A stretch of 64,000 bases of DNA, taken from positions 1,488,001-1,552,000 of the forward strand of contig NZ_CP141590.1 of the NCBI RefSeq assembly GCF_035581365.1, written 5' to 3'. The notes below the pieces were generated by a model, which made no database searches, was not told the DNA's origin, and worked only from the letters and a program-made list of their open reading frames with translations. Numbering within the stretch: position 1 is the stretch's first letter; each line of letters starts with the position of its first letter. Shown in pieces: positions 27,436 through 36,103 of the stretch. The DNA comes from Tsuneonella sp. CC-YZS046 (GTDB lineage Bacteria; Pseudomonadota; Alphaproteobacteria; Sphingomonadales; Sphingomonadaceae). Position numbers and translations under genes: made by a program.

Positions 27436-27511
27436 TTGCGCTTCCGTTCGGGCCGGGCGGGACGCGCGATGTCGTTCGTCTTGTCGATTTCCCGGCCCCG
27501 GAGACTTTTTC

Positions 27512-28090
27512 ATGGAAGCCTTTCTCACGTCGACAGCGGTCGTCGCGCTCGCGGAAATCGGCGACAAGACGCAGCTGCTGGCGATCGTGCTCGCGACCCG
27601 CTTCAAACGCCCGCTTCCCATCATCCTCGGCATTCTGGCGGCAACGCTGGGCAATCACTTCCTGGCGGCGCTGGTCGGGGGGATGGTCGCGAACATCCTC
27701 GACGGGCAATGGTTCCGCTATGCGGTCGCGATCTCCTTCATCCTGATGGCGGGATGGACGCTGATTCCCGACAAGTTCGAGGAGGAAGGGCAGCAGGTGG
27801 GGCGCTTCGGCGCCTTCCTCACCACGCTGATCGCCTTCTTCCTGGTGGAGATGGGCGACAAGACCCAGATCGCCACCGTGGCCCTTGGCGCGCAATTCCA
27901 GGCGGTGGGCTGGGTCACGATGGGAACGACGCTGGGCATGATGCTGGCCAATGTGCCCGCGGTGTTCCTGGGCAATGAACTGATCAAGCGCGTGCCGCTC
28001 AGGACGGTGCGGATCATCGCCGCGCTGCTGTTCCTGGCCATCGGCATCTGGCTGCTGGCGCAGACGGCCGGATTGTTCACAACCCGCTGA
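27512..28090 (+). CDS. TMEM165/GDT1 family transporter (UPF0016), probable Mn2+ exporter
   Basis: 192-aa membrane protein with six helices in two repeats, each carrying the family motif E-x-G-D-K-T (AEIGDKTQ near residue 15 and VEMGDKTQ near 114). Relatives include Mn2+ exporters such as MneA and eukaryotic Golgi Mn2+/Ca2+ transporters. The Mn2+ riboswitch upstream supports manganese efflux here. ATG at 27512 has GGAG at 27500-27503; the frame extends upstream only through the riboswitch and is non-coding there. Confidence 0.93.
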   Translation: MEAFLTSTAVVALAEIGDKTQLLAIVLATRFKRPLPIILGILAATLGNHFLAALVGGMVANILDGQWFRYAVAISFILMAGWTLIPDKFEEEGQQVGRFGAFLTTLIAFFLVEMGDKTQIATVALGAQFQAVGWVTMGTTLGMMLANVPAVFLGNELIKRVPLRTVRIIAALLFLAIGIWLLAQTAGLFTTR

Positions 28091-28166
28091 CTGAGGGGTG
28101 ATCGAACCGAGGGGGACGGCACGCCCATGCCACGCCAAGCAAGGCGGCATGGGTGCGGGCCGGGGG

Positions 28167-28342
28167 TTTCCTACAAGCCTGCGAACTGCCATGGAAACGA
28201 CGGCTTGTCCCCCGGCTCTTTCCCAGCGTTGTATTCACCGCAAGGCGCGGCAATGGCGGCATTGCGCGCGCCCGATCCGGCCTCGATCCGAGGCTGAGGT
28301 TTTTTCGCTATAACAGTGTCAACCCTGTCACCCCCCCCCCCC
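28167..28342 (+). repeat. Dispersed intergenic repeat, copy B
   Basis: Fills most of the 301-bp gap between the GDT1 gene and the convergent helicase gene. TTTCCTACA at 28167-28175, end block AACAGTGTCAACCCTGTCA at 28312-28330, then a run of 12 C. Same orientation as copies A and C. The central part is only weakly similar to the other copies. Nothing else is visible in this gap except the tandem repeat that follows. Confidence 0.7.
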
Positions 28343-28362
28343 GGCGGAGAAAGGACGCGCCG

Positions 28363-28398
28363 GGTTCAGACCCCAGGTTCAGACCCCAGGTTCAGACC
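28363..28398. repeat. 13-bp tandem repeat spanning the helicase stop codon
   Basis: GGTTCAGACCCCA occurs at 28363-28375, again at 28376-28388, and partially (GGTTCAGACC) at 28389-28398. The third unit contains the helicase stop (28392-28394), so the coding end lies inside a repeat array that adjoins dispersed repeat copy B. Confidence 0.9.
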
Positions 28399-29726
28399 AA
28401 GGCGGAGATGTTGAGAAAACCGGGCACCGGGCCATTCCAGCCGGCCGGTTCCGATCCGCCTGCTGCATCGTCCGGCTCGGCTTCAGCGGCGGCCTTGCGC
28501 TGCCGTCCGCCCGAAGGCTGGCGCTCGGGGCGCTTGCCCTTCTCGCTGCGGCGGGGTTTGTCCCTTGCCGCCGGTCTGGAGGATTGCGCGGGTTCCTCGG
28601 CGACTTCCGGCTCCCCGGCCGTGAAGAGCGGGATTTGCATCCCGGTCAGCTTCTCGACATTGGCGATGGCCTCGGCGTCTTCCTCGGCCACGAAGGTAAA
28701 GGCCCGCCCGGTTGCGCCCGCCCGGCCCGTCCGTCCGATGCGATGGACGTAATCGTCGGGATGCCAGGGCGTATCGAAGTTGAAGACGTGGCTCACGCCC
28801 TTGATGTCCAGCCCGCGCGCGGCGACATCGCTGGCGCAGAGGATATTGATCTCGCCGTCCTTGAACCGCCGCAGCTCCGCCAGGCGGGCCGGCTGGTCCA
28901 TGTCCCCGTGGATTTCGCCCACCGCGAAGCCGTGGCGCTTGAGGCTCTTGGCCAGCTCCCGCACCGTCGTCTTGCGATTGGCGAAGACGATCGCGGTGTT
29001 GACATCGTCCGTGCGCAACAGGTGGCGAAGCAATTCGCGCTTCTTGCGGGGCGAGACCATCACCTTGTGCTGGGCGATATTGATGTTGGCGCTCGCCGGG
29101 CGGGCGACCTCGATCGACTTGGGATTGGTCAGGAAGCGATCCGCCAGCTTCTTGATCGGCGCCGGCATCGTCGCCGAGAACAGCAGCGTCTGGCGATTGG
29201 ACGGCAGCTTGGTGCAGATATGCTCGATATCCGGAATGAAGCCCATGTCGAGCATCCGGTCCGCTTCGTCGATCACCAGCAGATCGCATCCCGTGAGGAG
29301 AATCTTCCCCCGCTCGAACAGATCCATCAGCCGCCCGGGGGTGGCGATCAGCACGTCCACGCCCTCGTTCAGCGCCTTGACCTGATCGCCCATCTGCACC
29401 CCGCCGATCAGCAGGGCCATCCGCAGATCGTGGTTGGTGCCGTATTTCTCGAAATTCTCGGCGACCTGGGCGGCAAGCTCCCGGGTCGGCTCGAGGATCA
29501 GCGAACGCGGCATCAGCGCGCGGCGGCGGCCATGGGCAAGGATGTCGATCATCGGCAGAACGAAGCTGGCTGTCTTGCCCGTGCCCGTCTGGGCGATGCC
29601 GATGATGTCCTTCATCATCAGCACGTTCGGGATCGCCTGCGCCTGTATCGGCGTAGGCGTGTCATAGCCGGCTGCCTGCACAGCCTGCAGCAATTCATTG
29701 GAAAGGCCGAGATCGGCAAACTTCAT
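28392..29726 (-). CDS. DEAD-box ATP-dependent RNA helicase (RhlE-like)
   Basis: 444-aa RNA helicase. N-terminal FADLGLSNELLQAV, Q motif TPTPIQAQAIP, Walker A AQTGTGKT, PTRELA, DEAD in IDEADRMLD, SAT, then HRIGRTGRAG. The C-terminal 75 residues are low-complexity, basic and Ala/Glu/Pro-rich, as in RhlE-type cold or ribosome-assembly helicases. ATG at 29726 is preferred to the upstream 29828 start because the domain begins there. Its stop lies in a 13-bp tandem repeat. Confidence 0.93.
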   Translation of the reverse strand: MKFADLGLSNELLQAVQAAGYDTPTPIQAQAIPNVLMMKDIIGIAQTGTGKTASFVLPMIDILAHGRRRALMPRSLILEPTRELAAQVAENFEKYGTNHDLRMALLIGGVQMGDQVKALNEGVDVLIATPGRLMDLFERGKILLTGCDLLVIDEADRMLDMGFIPDIEHICTKLPSNRQTLLFSATMPAPIKKLADRFLTNPKSIEVARPASANINIAQHKVMVSPRKKRELLRHLLRTDDVNTAIVFANRKTTVRELAKSLKRHGFAVGEIHGDMDQPARLAELRRFKDGEINILCASDVAARGLDIKGVSHVFNFDTPWHPDDYVHRIGRTGRAGATGRAFTFVAEEDAEAIANVEKLTGMQIPLFTAGEPEVAEEPAQSSRPAARDKPRRSEKGKRPERQPSGGRQRKAAAEAEPDDAAGGSEPAGWNGPVPGFLNISALV

Positions 29727-29879
29727 AGGCGTGGCATTTTCCGGATAGGGCGGCCGCCAGTCACAGCAGCGGCCCGGTTGCCGCGAAGCCGAAAGGCCAT
29801 CGCGAAGGCAGCCGCGCCATTTGCTCAACCGGCGGCAAAAGTCAAGAAAAGCCGCGTGGCGGCCTGATGCCGGCTCCGC

Positions 29880-30482
29880 TCAGTCGCGCACCGGCACGAG
29901 GCGATGCAACTTGCGCAGCTCGCACTTGGTGCCGGAACGGGATTGGAGAACGTCGCGGCCGCTGCAGATCAGCCCGTCGTCGCCGCGTTCCACATAAAAG
30001 CCGGAATAGAAATCCCGGGCGCTGCAGCCCTTCTCCAATGTGGCGCTTACCAGTTGCCGGTCGCGCATGAACAGCATCAGGCGATTGCTTCCCTGGACCT
30101 GCGCGCCGCCGATCTCGCGAATGGGCACGCATTTCGCCATGCCTTTTTCCTTGAAGCGCGGCGGCAGCCCATTCTGCGGCAGGCTTGCCAGCATGTCTCC
30201 GTTCTCGACCGGCCGGCGCGGCGCGATCCGGATGATGACCCTGCGCTCGATCCTGACCTGCGACTGCGGCAATGGGCGATAGGCCTCGGTCAAGCCCCGC
30301 CACACTTCGCCCTGCATGGCGCCGCCGCCGAATTCGTGCAGCCTCTCGGGAAACGGCGCTTCCTGTTCGGCGGCCAGCCGGCGGCCGGCATCATCGCCGT
30401 TCGGCAAGACGGCAAGCGGCTGGCTCACCGGCTCCGCGCCAAACATCAGGGCAAGGGCAACAAGGGAAGAGAAGCTTTGCAT
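29880..30482 (-). CDS. Putative periplasmic protein of unknown function
   Basis: 200-aa protein, family not recognised. The N-terminus has a hydrophobic stretch (about 7-16), possibly a signal peptide ending near PLA. The mature part is polar and Arg-rich, with RRVIIRIAPRRP and Cys in MAKCVPI, KGCSARDFYSGFYVE, LICSGRD and TKCELRKL. The last 55 residues are the best-ordered part and hold three of the four Cys. ATG at 30482 chosen; an alternative at 30512 adds 10 residues. Possibly conserved in sphingomonads; no function assigned. Confidence 0.6.
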   Translation of the reverse strand: MQSFSSLVALALMFGAEPVSQPLAVLPNGDDAGRRLAAEQEAPFPERLHEFGGGAMQGEVWRGLTEAYRPLPQSQVRIERRVIIRIAPRRPVENGDMLASLPQNGLPPRFKEKGMAKCVPIREIGGAQVQGSNRLMLFMRDRQLVSATLEKGCSARDFYSGFYVERGDDGLICSGRDVLQSRSGTKCELRKLHRLVPVRD

Positions 30483-30656
30483 TCCGTTCGAACCGAAGCT
30501 CCGGATTGGCATAAGGCAGAGGGCGCAGTCCAGCCACGAAACTGACGATATATCGCCCCTAACACATATCCTTGAATGGCGGCTTAACCTCGCCGAGCGG
30601 CGGCTGGCCTTGCATCGGGCTGGAGAAATGGCGGCGATGGGTGCATAGGCATCGGC

Positions 30657-32102
30657 ATGGCAGAGACGGACATTCTCGAAGCGGCGACGGCGATCCTCGG
30701 CCCGCGCGGCCTCACCCGGGACCCGGAGATCATGGAATCCTGGCTGACCGATTGGCGCGGGGTATATACCGGCGCGGCGCTTGCCCTCGCCTCGCCCGCC
30801 TCGACCGAGGAAGTCTGCGCGCTGGTCCGGTATTGCGCGGAAAACAACGTTCCGATCGTCCCGCAAGGGGGCAACAGCGGCATGGTCGGCGGGGCCACGC
30901 CGGATCGCAGCGGCCAGTCGATCCTGCTGTCCCTGCGGCGCATGAACGCGATTCGCGAACTCGATCCCGCCGCCCGGCAGGTGGTCTGCGAAGCCGGGGT
31001 GGTGCTGCAAACCCTGCATGAGGCGGCCGCCCAACACGATCTTCGCTTTCCGCTGACGCTCGGCGGCAAGGGATCGGCCACCGTCGGCGGCCTGATCTCG
31101 ACCAATGCGGGGGGCACGCAGGTCCTGAGACACGGCTGCATGCGCTCCCAGGTGCTGGGAATCGAAGCGGTGCTGGCCGATGGCAGCCGGTTCAACGCCC
31201 TCACGGCATTGAAAAAGGACAATCGCGGCTTCGATCTCAAGCAGCTCTTCATCGGCTCGGAAGGAACGCTGGGGATAGTGACCGCCGCGACGCTGCGGCT
31301 GCTCCCGGCCGTTGCGGATCGGGCCGTGCTCTGGGCCGCCGTCGACGATCTGCAGGCCGCCCGGGCGCTTCTGCTGCATTTCGAAACCGAGGCAGGCTCC
31401 GCGATGGAAGGTTTCGAAGTGCTGCCCGCGCATAGTCTTTCCGCCGTCCTCGCCCATGTGCCGGGCACGCGCAGCCCCCTGGCGGGCGATCATCCCTGGC
31501 ACTGCCTGATAGAACTGGTGGCCGACGGCAGAAACGCCGCGGATCTGCCCGATCTGGCAAGCGCCGCCCTCTCATCGGCCTTACGGCAGGGAATGGTGCG
31601 CGACGCGACCATCGCCGCGAACGAAACCCAGGCGGAGGCGTTCTGGCTTCTGCGCGATTCCATCGCCGCGGCGGAGCGGGCGCTGGGGCCGGCCGTGCAG
31701 CACGACATCTCTGTCGCGGTGGATCGGATGCCGGATTTCGTCGATCATGCCGCGCGCGAGATCGAGCAGGCCCATGCCGGAACCAGGGTTATCGCATTCG
31801 GCCATCTGGGCGACGGAAATGTGCATCTGCATGTGCTGGCGCCCGAAGGCGCGGTTCATGGCGACTGGCAACGCGGCGCGGGCAAGCTCATCAGCGCCCA
31901 TGTCTATGAAATGGTCACCGGATGGGGCGGATCGATCAGCGCCGAGCACGGCATCGGGCAAGCCAAGCGCGATGAGCTTTCCCGCCTGGGAGATCCGGTT
32001 GCGATCGATCTGATGCGCCGGGTCAAACAAGCGCTGGATCCGGGGGATATCCTCAATCCGGGGAAGCTCGTTCCTCTTGCACCGGGTTTGAACAATCCTT
32101 AA
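30657..32102 (+). CDS. FAD-linked D-2-hydroxyacid dehydrogenase (GlcD/D2HGDH type)
   Basis: 481-aa vanillyl-alcohol oxidase-type flavoprotein. PCMH FAD-binding domain in the N-terminal half: PQGGNSGMVGG, TLGGKGSATVGGLISTNAGGT and FIGSEGTLGIVT. The C-terminal cap has GHLGDGNVHLHV and SAEHGIGQAK. Enzymes with this layout oxidise D-2-hydroxyglutarate or D-lactate and pass electrons to a quinone or ETF. Substrate not decided by the sequence. Leads a plus-strand run with sapC. Confidence 0.92.
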   Translation: MAETDILEAATAILGPRGLTRDPEIMESWLTDWRGVYTGAALALASPASTEEVCALVRYCAENNVPIVPQGGNSGMVGGATPDRSGQSILLSLRRMNAIRELDPAARQVVCEAGVVLQTLHEAAAQHDLRFPLTLGGKGSATVGGLISTNAGGTQVLRHGCMRSQVLGIEAVLADGSRFNALTALKKDNRGFDLKQLFIGSEGTLGIVTAATLRLLPAVADRAVLWAAVDDLQAARALLLHFETEAGSAMEGFEVLPAHSLSAVLAHVPGTRSPLAGDHPWHCLIELVADGRNAADLPDLASAALSSALRQGMVRDATIAANETQAEAFWLLRDSIAAAERALGPAVQHDISVAVDRMPDFVDHAAREIEQAHAGTRVIAFGHLGDGNVHLHVLAPEGAVHGDWQRGAGKLISAHVYEMVTGWGGSISAEHGIGQAKRDELSRLGDPVAIDLMRRVKQALDPGDILNPGKLVPLAPGLNNP

Positions 32103-32172
32103 AGCCGCCGCTTCGTGCAAGCGACGTCATATCACATGCCGTTAGTAAGACAGCCAGTTTTGGAGAGTTTCC

Positions 32173-32955
32173 ATGGCCACCGCGCCGTCCAACCAGTTGC
32201 CCCTGTTCTACAAGGATCTCACCCCGCTCAACAGCCGTGACCACGGCACATGGCATACGCGTTCGGTCGAGAAGGCCGCATGGCTTGTCAATCAGCACGC
32301 CATTCCGCTCACCGTGGAGGAATTTCCCCAGGCGCAGCGCCATTATCCGATCATTTTCAGCATCGGCGACAATCCTGTTCCGCTCGGCCTCATGGGCCTC
32401 AATGAAGGGGTGAACACCTTTGTCGAAGAAGATGGCACGATCCTGGATAATGCCTATGTTCCGGCCTATGCGCGCCGCTATCCCTTCCTGCTCGCCAAGC
32501 TGACGCCGAACACGGACGAACTATCTTTGTGCTTCGATCCGGGCAGCGAGCTGGTGGGCGAATTCAAGGAAGGCGAAGCGCTGTTCGAAGCCAACGAGCC
32601 GAGTCAGCGCACCAAGGAAATGCTCGAATTCTGCCAGCGGTTCGAACAGGCGGGCATCCGGACGACCAATTTCGTTCAGGAATTGAAGGACAACGGCCTG
32701 CTGATCGACGGTGAAGTCGCCATTCGCCAGTCGGGCGCGGAAGACAAGCCGTTCCTCTATCGCGGCTTCCAGATGGTCGACGAGAAGAAGCTACGCAAAG
32801 TGCGCGGCGATCAGCTCCGCAAGCTCAACGAGAGCGGCGCCCTGGCGCTGATCTACGCCCATTTGTTTTCGCTGGACCTGCTGCGCAGCGTGTTCACGCG
32901 CCAGCTGAATCAGGGCAAGGGTCCGCTGGCGGAGGCATTGAAAGCCAAGAATTGA
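32173..32955 (+). CDS. sapC: SapC family protein
   Basis: 260-aa protein of the SapC family, named after a gene beside S-layer export genes in Campylobacter; its molecular role is unresolved. No signal peptide or membrane helix is obvious. Conserved blocks include HYPIIFSIGDNPVPLGLMGL and YVPAYARRYPFLLA. Followed by a strong terminator, so it is probably the end of its transcript. Confidence 0.92.
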   Translation: MATAPSNQLPLFYKDLTPLNSRDHGTWHTRSVEKAAWLVNQHAIPLTVEEFPQAQRHYPIIFSIGDNPVPLGLMGLNEGVNTFVEEDGTILDNAYVPAYARRYPFLLAKLTPNTDELSLCFDPGSELVGEFKEGEALFEANEPSQRTKEMLEFCQRFEQAGIRTTNFVQELKDNGLLIDGEVAIRQSGAEDKPFLYRGFQMVDEKKLRKVRGDQLRKLNESGALALIYAHLFSLDLLRSVFTRQLNQGKGPLAEALKAKN

Positions 32956-33091
32956 GCTGGGCTGGTTCAACTTCATGCGGGCGCACTTGCAAGGTGGCCC
33001 GGAAGTAACTATCTTGGCAAAGCTGGCCGGGTATTCCCTCATGACCCGGTTGGCAGGGTGCATTCGTTGCACCTTCCTCCCTGAACCTTGG

Positions 33092-33123
33092 CCACCCCGT
33101 GAGAATTCACGGGGTGGTTTTTT
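33092..33123 (+). terminator. Rho-independent terminator of sapC
   Basis: Perfect 11-bp stem, CCACCCCGTGA (33092-33102) and TCACGGGGTGG (33107-33117), with loop GAAT and six T (33118-33123). It ends 4 bp before the stop of the convergent amidohydrolase. Confidence 0.95.
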
Positions 33124-33127
33124 GATT

Positions 33128-34090
33128 CTACTCCGCCGCGATGTCCATCGTTCCACCCGGCAAGCTGCGCCCGCGGCTCCTCGCGGCGATTTCCTCGGCC
33201 AGAATTTTCACCAATCCTGAGATCATGTCGGCTATCGCGGGAAGCTGCGGCGATGGTTCCGCAAGGCGATGGTCCAGATACAGCGAGCGGCAGACTTCAA
33301 CCTGGATCGCGTGAATCCCCCTGGCAGGATCACCGTGGCGATCCAGCACATATCCGCCCGCATATGGCCGGTTATACGCCGCGAAGACCCCTTCCCCCGC
33401 AAGATAATCGAAGGCCGAGGAGATCAGCGAACCGGAGCAGGACCCTCCGAATCTGTCGCCCACCACCAGTTCCGCCCTGTTCCTGCCGGCGGCAACCGGC
33501 AGCGGGGGCATGGAATGCAGATCGAGCAGCAGCGCCTCACCCCAATGAGCGGCAACGGAAGCCAACAGCTTCGACAGCGCATCATGATAAGGCCTGTGAA
33601 TGCCCGCTATTCGCGCGTCGAGCGCCGCGCGTTCGAGCGGGTTTCTCCAGATTTCGCCGGTTCCGCCCAAGCGCCTTGGAACCAGCCCCAGCCCGCCCCG
33701 CACACGCACGCCGCCAATCTTGGCGATGTCATCGGATGGAGTGTCGCCCGCGATCATGTCCCAATCGATGTCATCGAGAGAGCGATTCAGATCTATCATC
33801 GCGCGAGGAGCATCGGCGACAATCAGCACAGCCCCGGTTTGCCGCGCCACCGCAACGGCGATCCGATCCACATGGCGATCCTCGAGGCGCAGGCAGGTAA
33901 GCCCCGGATTGCGCATTTCGCCAAGCAGCGATTCGGAATAGGCCCTTCCGGCATGCGGCACCGCGATGACGATCGGGATCGGCAAGGGCCTGCGCGCCTC
34001 TATGCGAAAGGCCGGCTGATGTTCGAGCCCCGGTATGAATCCGCAATCCACGATGCGCGAATCACCGATTTTCTGAAGTTTCCGGGGCAT
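33128..34090 (-). CDS. N-formylglutamate amidohydrolase family protein
   Basis: 320-aa hydrolase of the HutG/N-formylglutamate deformylase family. Landmarks are AVPHAGRAYSE (His46), DRHVD, DLNRSLDD, DLHSMPP and the C-terminal QVEVCRSLY. No hut genes are nearby, so a role in histidine breakdown is not supported by context. ATG at 34090; the frame has a further ATG at 34135. Divergent from cpdR across 121 bp. Confidence 0.9.
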   Translation of the reverse strand: MPRKLQKIGDSRIVDCGFIPGLEHQPAFRIEARRPLPIPIVIAVPHAGRAYSESLLGEMRNPGLTCLRLEDRHVDRIAVAVARQTGAVLIVADAPRAMIDLNRSLDDIDWDMIAGDTPSDDIAKIGGVRVRGGLGLVPRRLGGTGEIWRNPLERAALDARIAGIHRPYHDALSKLLASVAAHWGEALLLDLHSMPPLPVAAGRNRAELVVGDRFGGSCSGSLISSAFDYLAGEGVFAAYNRPYAGGYVLDRHGDPARGIHAIQVEVCRSLYLDHRLAEPSPQLPAIADMISGLVKILAEEIAARSRGRSLPGGTMDIAAE

Positions 34091-34211
34091 GAGGCGATGC
34101 TGGCTTCGTTTGGGCCTTGTGTCAAAGCTGGCCAATCTCTTTTTGGCATGAGATTATTAAGAGGGTTCGCGCTATCGAGTGGGCTTGGCGCTCTACAAGG
34201 ATGGGAAGTAA

Positions 34212-34586
34212 ATGATCCGTATTCTGCTGGCGGAAGACGACGAGGCTATGCGCGGCTACCTTGCTCGCGCCCTCGAGAATGCCGGCTATGAGGTTGTCGC
34301 GGTGGATCGCGGCACTGCGGCGGTGCCGTTGCTGGAACAGGAGCATTTCGACCTGCTGCTTTCCGACATCGTCATGCCTGAAATGGACGGGATCGAGCTT
34401 GCCCAGCTTTGCGCCGAGATCGCTCCACGCACCAAGGTGATGTTCATTACGGGCTTTGCCGCCGTAACCATGAAGGCAAGCCGGGAAACGCCGGGAACCA
34501 AGGTGCTTTCGAAGCCCTTTCACCTCAAGGATCTCGTGATGGAGGTGGAGCGGATCTTCGACGATCAGTGGACCGCGCGCATCTGA
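34212..34586 (+). CDS. cpdR: Cell-cycle response regulator CpdR
   Basis: 124-aa single-domain receiver with phosphoacceptor Asp52 (LSDIVMPEMDG), acidic pocket Glu8/Asp9/Asp10, and the C-terminal switch block TKVLSKPFHLKDLV, close in pattern to Caulobacter CpdR. In that system CpdR is phosphorylated through CckA-ChpT and, when unphosphorylated, directs ClpXP to degrade substrates such as PdeA. The window also encodes CckA. No output domain is present. Confidence 0.92.
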   Translation: MIRILLAEDDEAMRGYLARALENAGYEVVAVDRGTAAVPLLEQEHFDLLLSDIVMPEMDGIELAQLCAEIAPRTKVMFITGFAAVTMKASRETPGTKVLSKPFHLKDLVMEVERIFDDQWTARI

Positions 34587-34709
34587 CAGTGGTCCGCGCC
34601 GGACGTGCCGAAAGCGCGATAAATGCTCCTTGCATCCCGCTGGGCTGATCGCTAAACGCGCAACCCTGCCGGACACGAAGGTCTCTTCACCGGCTCGCAA
34701 GAATGACGT

Positions 34710-34784
34710 GGGCGTATAGCTCAGTGGTAGAGCACTGTGTTGACATCGCAGGGGTCGGAAGTTCAATCCTTCCTACGCCCACCA
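34710..34784 (+). tRNA. tRNA-Val (anticodon GAC)
   Basis: Full cloverleaf: acceptor GGGCGTA paired with TACGCCC, D-arm GCTC-GAGC, anticodon stem CTGTG/CGCAG with loop TTGACAT (anticodon GAC, decoding GTC/GTT), T-arm GGAAG/CTTCC with TTCAATC, discriminator A and encoded CCA at 34782-34784. The anticodon stem has one G-T pair. Stands alone, convergent with the bkd operon. Confidence 0.97.
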
Positions 34785-34851
34785 TTCTTCTCTTTCCGAA
34801 AAGTCTCCGGGAACCAGCAGCTTGGCTCTGCAAGTTCATGTTTCGCCTGGA

Positions 34852-36099
34852 TCAGGCGAACAGCAGCGCCGGCGTCTCAAACATCTCCCTGACAGCCTGA
34901 ATGAAGGATGCGGGGTCGTGTCCGTCGATGATCCTGTGGTCGCAGCTGATCGACAGGTTCATGATCTTGCGCGGCTCGAATCGATCCGCCACCCAGACCG
35001 GCCGTTCGGCAATGCGGTTCGGCGCCAATATCGCCACTTCGGGGCGGTTGATGATCGGCGTCGAAGCGATTCCGCCCAATTTCCCGAGCGAGCTGATGGA
35101 AATAGTGGAACCGCTCAGCTCATCCTTGCGCAGGCGGCCCGCGCGCGCGCCTGCCGCCACATGAGAGATCGCGCCGGAGAGCTGCCAGATATTCATCTGG
35201 TGCGCATCGCGGATGACCGGGACCATCAAGCCCTTGTCGGTCTGCGTGGCGATGCCGGCATGCACCGCGCCATATTGGGTGACGATGCCTGAATCGTCGT
35301 CATAATGCGCATTCATCATGGGGAAGTCACCCAATGCCCTGCACATCGCGAGCACGAGAAAGGGCAGCAGCGTCAATTTGGGGGCACTCTCTTCCCGGCC
35401 ATTCAGGACGGAGCGAAGGCGCTCCAGTTCGGTGACATCGATCTCCTCGACATAAGTGAAATGCGGGATGTGCCGTTTCAATTCAGCCATGCGCAGCGCG
35501 ATCTGCCTGCGCATCCCCTGAACCGGAAACTGCCGGTCAGCACGCTCCTCCGCAGGCAAATCGGGCCGTGCGGCACGGCCGCCGAGAAGAAATGCGTCGA
35601 GATCGGCATGATGAATCTGCCCATCGGGCGCGGGGACCGCCGACAATTCGATGCCGAGCTGTTTCGCCCGCTTTCGGACCGCCGGCGACGCCAGCACCTG
35701 TCCTTCGCGCCGCTCGCCGAAGGTCCCGACTGTCTCGGATTGCACAGTTGCCTCTGAGGCATCCTCCGAATCCAGCGGCGGCTTGTCGGACTGCCCGGAT
35801 GGTCGGGCAGCCACGGCGGGTTCTTCCATTCCCTGCCCAGCGGAACTCGCCTGGTCTTCGTCCGTCTCGATCACCACCAGCACGGACCCGATCGGCAGGA
35901 TATCGCCGACCTTGCCGCCCACTTCGGTGATTATCCCGGCCCTCGGCGTCTCCAGATCGACCGTGGCCTTGTCGGTCATGGCGGAAGCCACCAGCTGGTC
36001 TTCCTCCACCCGGTCGCCCACGGCCACATGCCATTCGACGATTTCGGCCTCTGCGACGCCTTCGCCAATATCCGGAAGCTTGAATTCGAACCTCGGCAT
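34852..36099 (-). CDS. bkdB: Branched-chain 2-oxoacid dehydrogenase E2 (lipoamide acyltransferase)
   Basis: 415-aa acyltransferase of the complex that converts branched-chain 2-oxoacids to acyl-CoA. One lipoyl domain (1-79, lipoyl Lys44 in MTDKATVDLETP), an acidic linker, the E1/E3-binding domain (about 137-172), then the catalytic domain with SCDHRIIDG containing the active His. It follows bkdA2 by 4 bp and ends the operon; the E3 subunit gene is not in the window. Could serve other 2-oxoacids; assignment rests on the E1 partners. Confidence 0.94.
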   Translation of the reverse strand: MPRFEFKLPDIGEGVAEAEIVEWHVAVGDRVEEDQLVASAMTDKATVDLETPRAGIITEVGGKVGDILPIGSVLVVIETDEDQASSAGQGMEEPAVAARPSGQSDKPPLDSEDASEATVQSETVGTFGERREGQVLASPAVRKRAKQLGIELSAVPAPDGQIHHADLDAFLLGGRAARPDLPAEERADRQFPVQGMRRQIALRMAELKRHIPHFTYVEEIDVTELERLRSVLNGREESAPKLTLLPFLVLAMCRALGDFPMMNAHYDDDSGIVTQYGAVHAGIATQTDKGLMVPVIRDAHQMNIWQLSGAISHVAAGARAGRLRKDELSGSTISISSLGKLGGIASTPIINRPEVAILAPNRIAERPVWVADRFEPRKIMNLSISCDHRIIDGHDPASFIQAVREMFETPALLFA

Positions 36100-36103
36100 A
36101 GCG

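Noticed and set aside
34091-34211. CtrA binding site (TTAA-N7-TTAA) before cpdR
   Set aside because: No matching pair of half-sites; only a single ATTAAG-like stretch is present.
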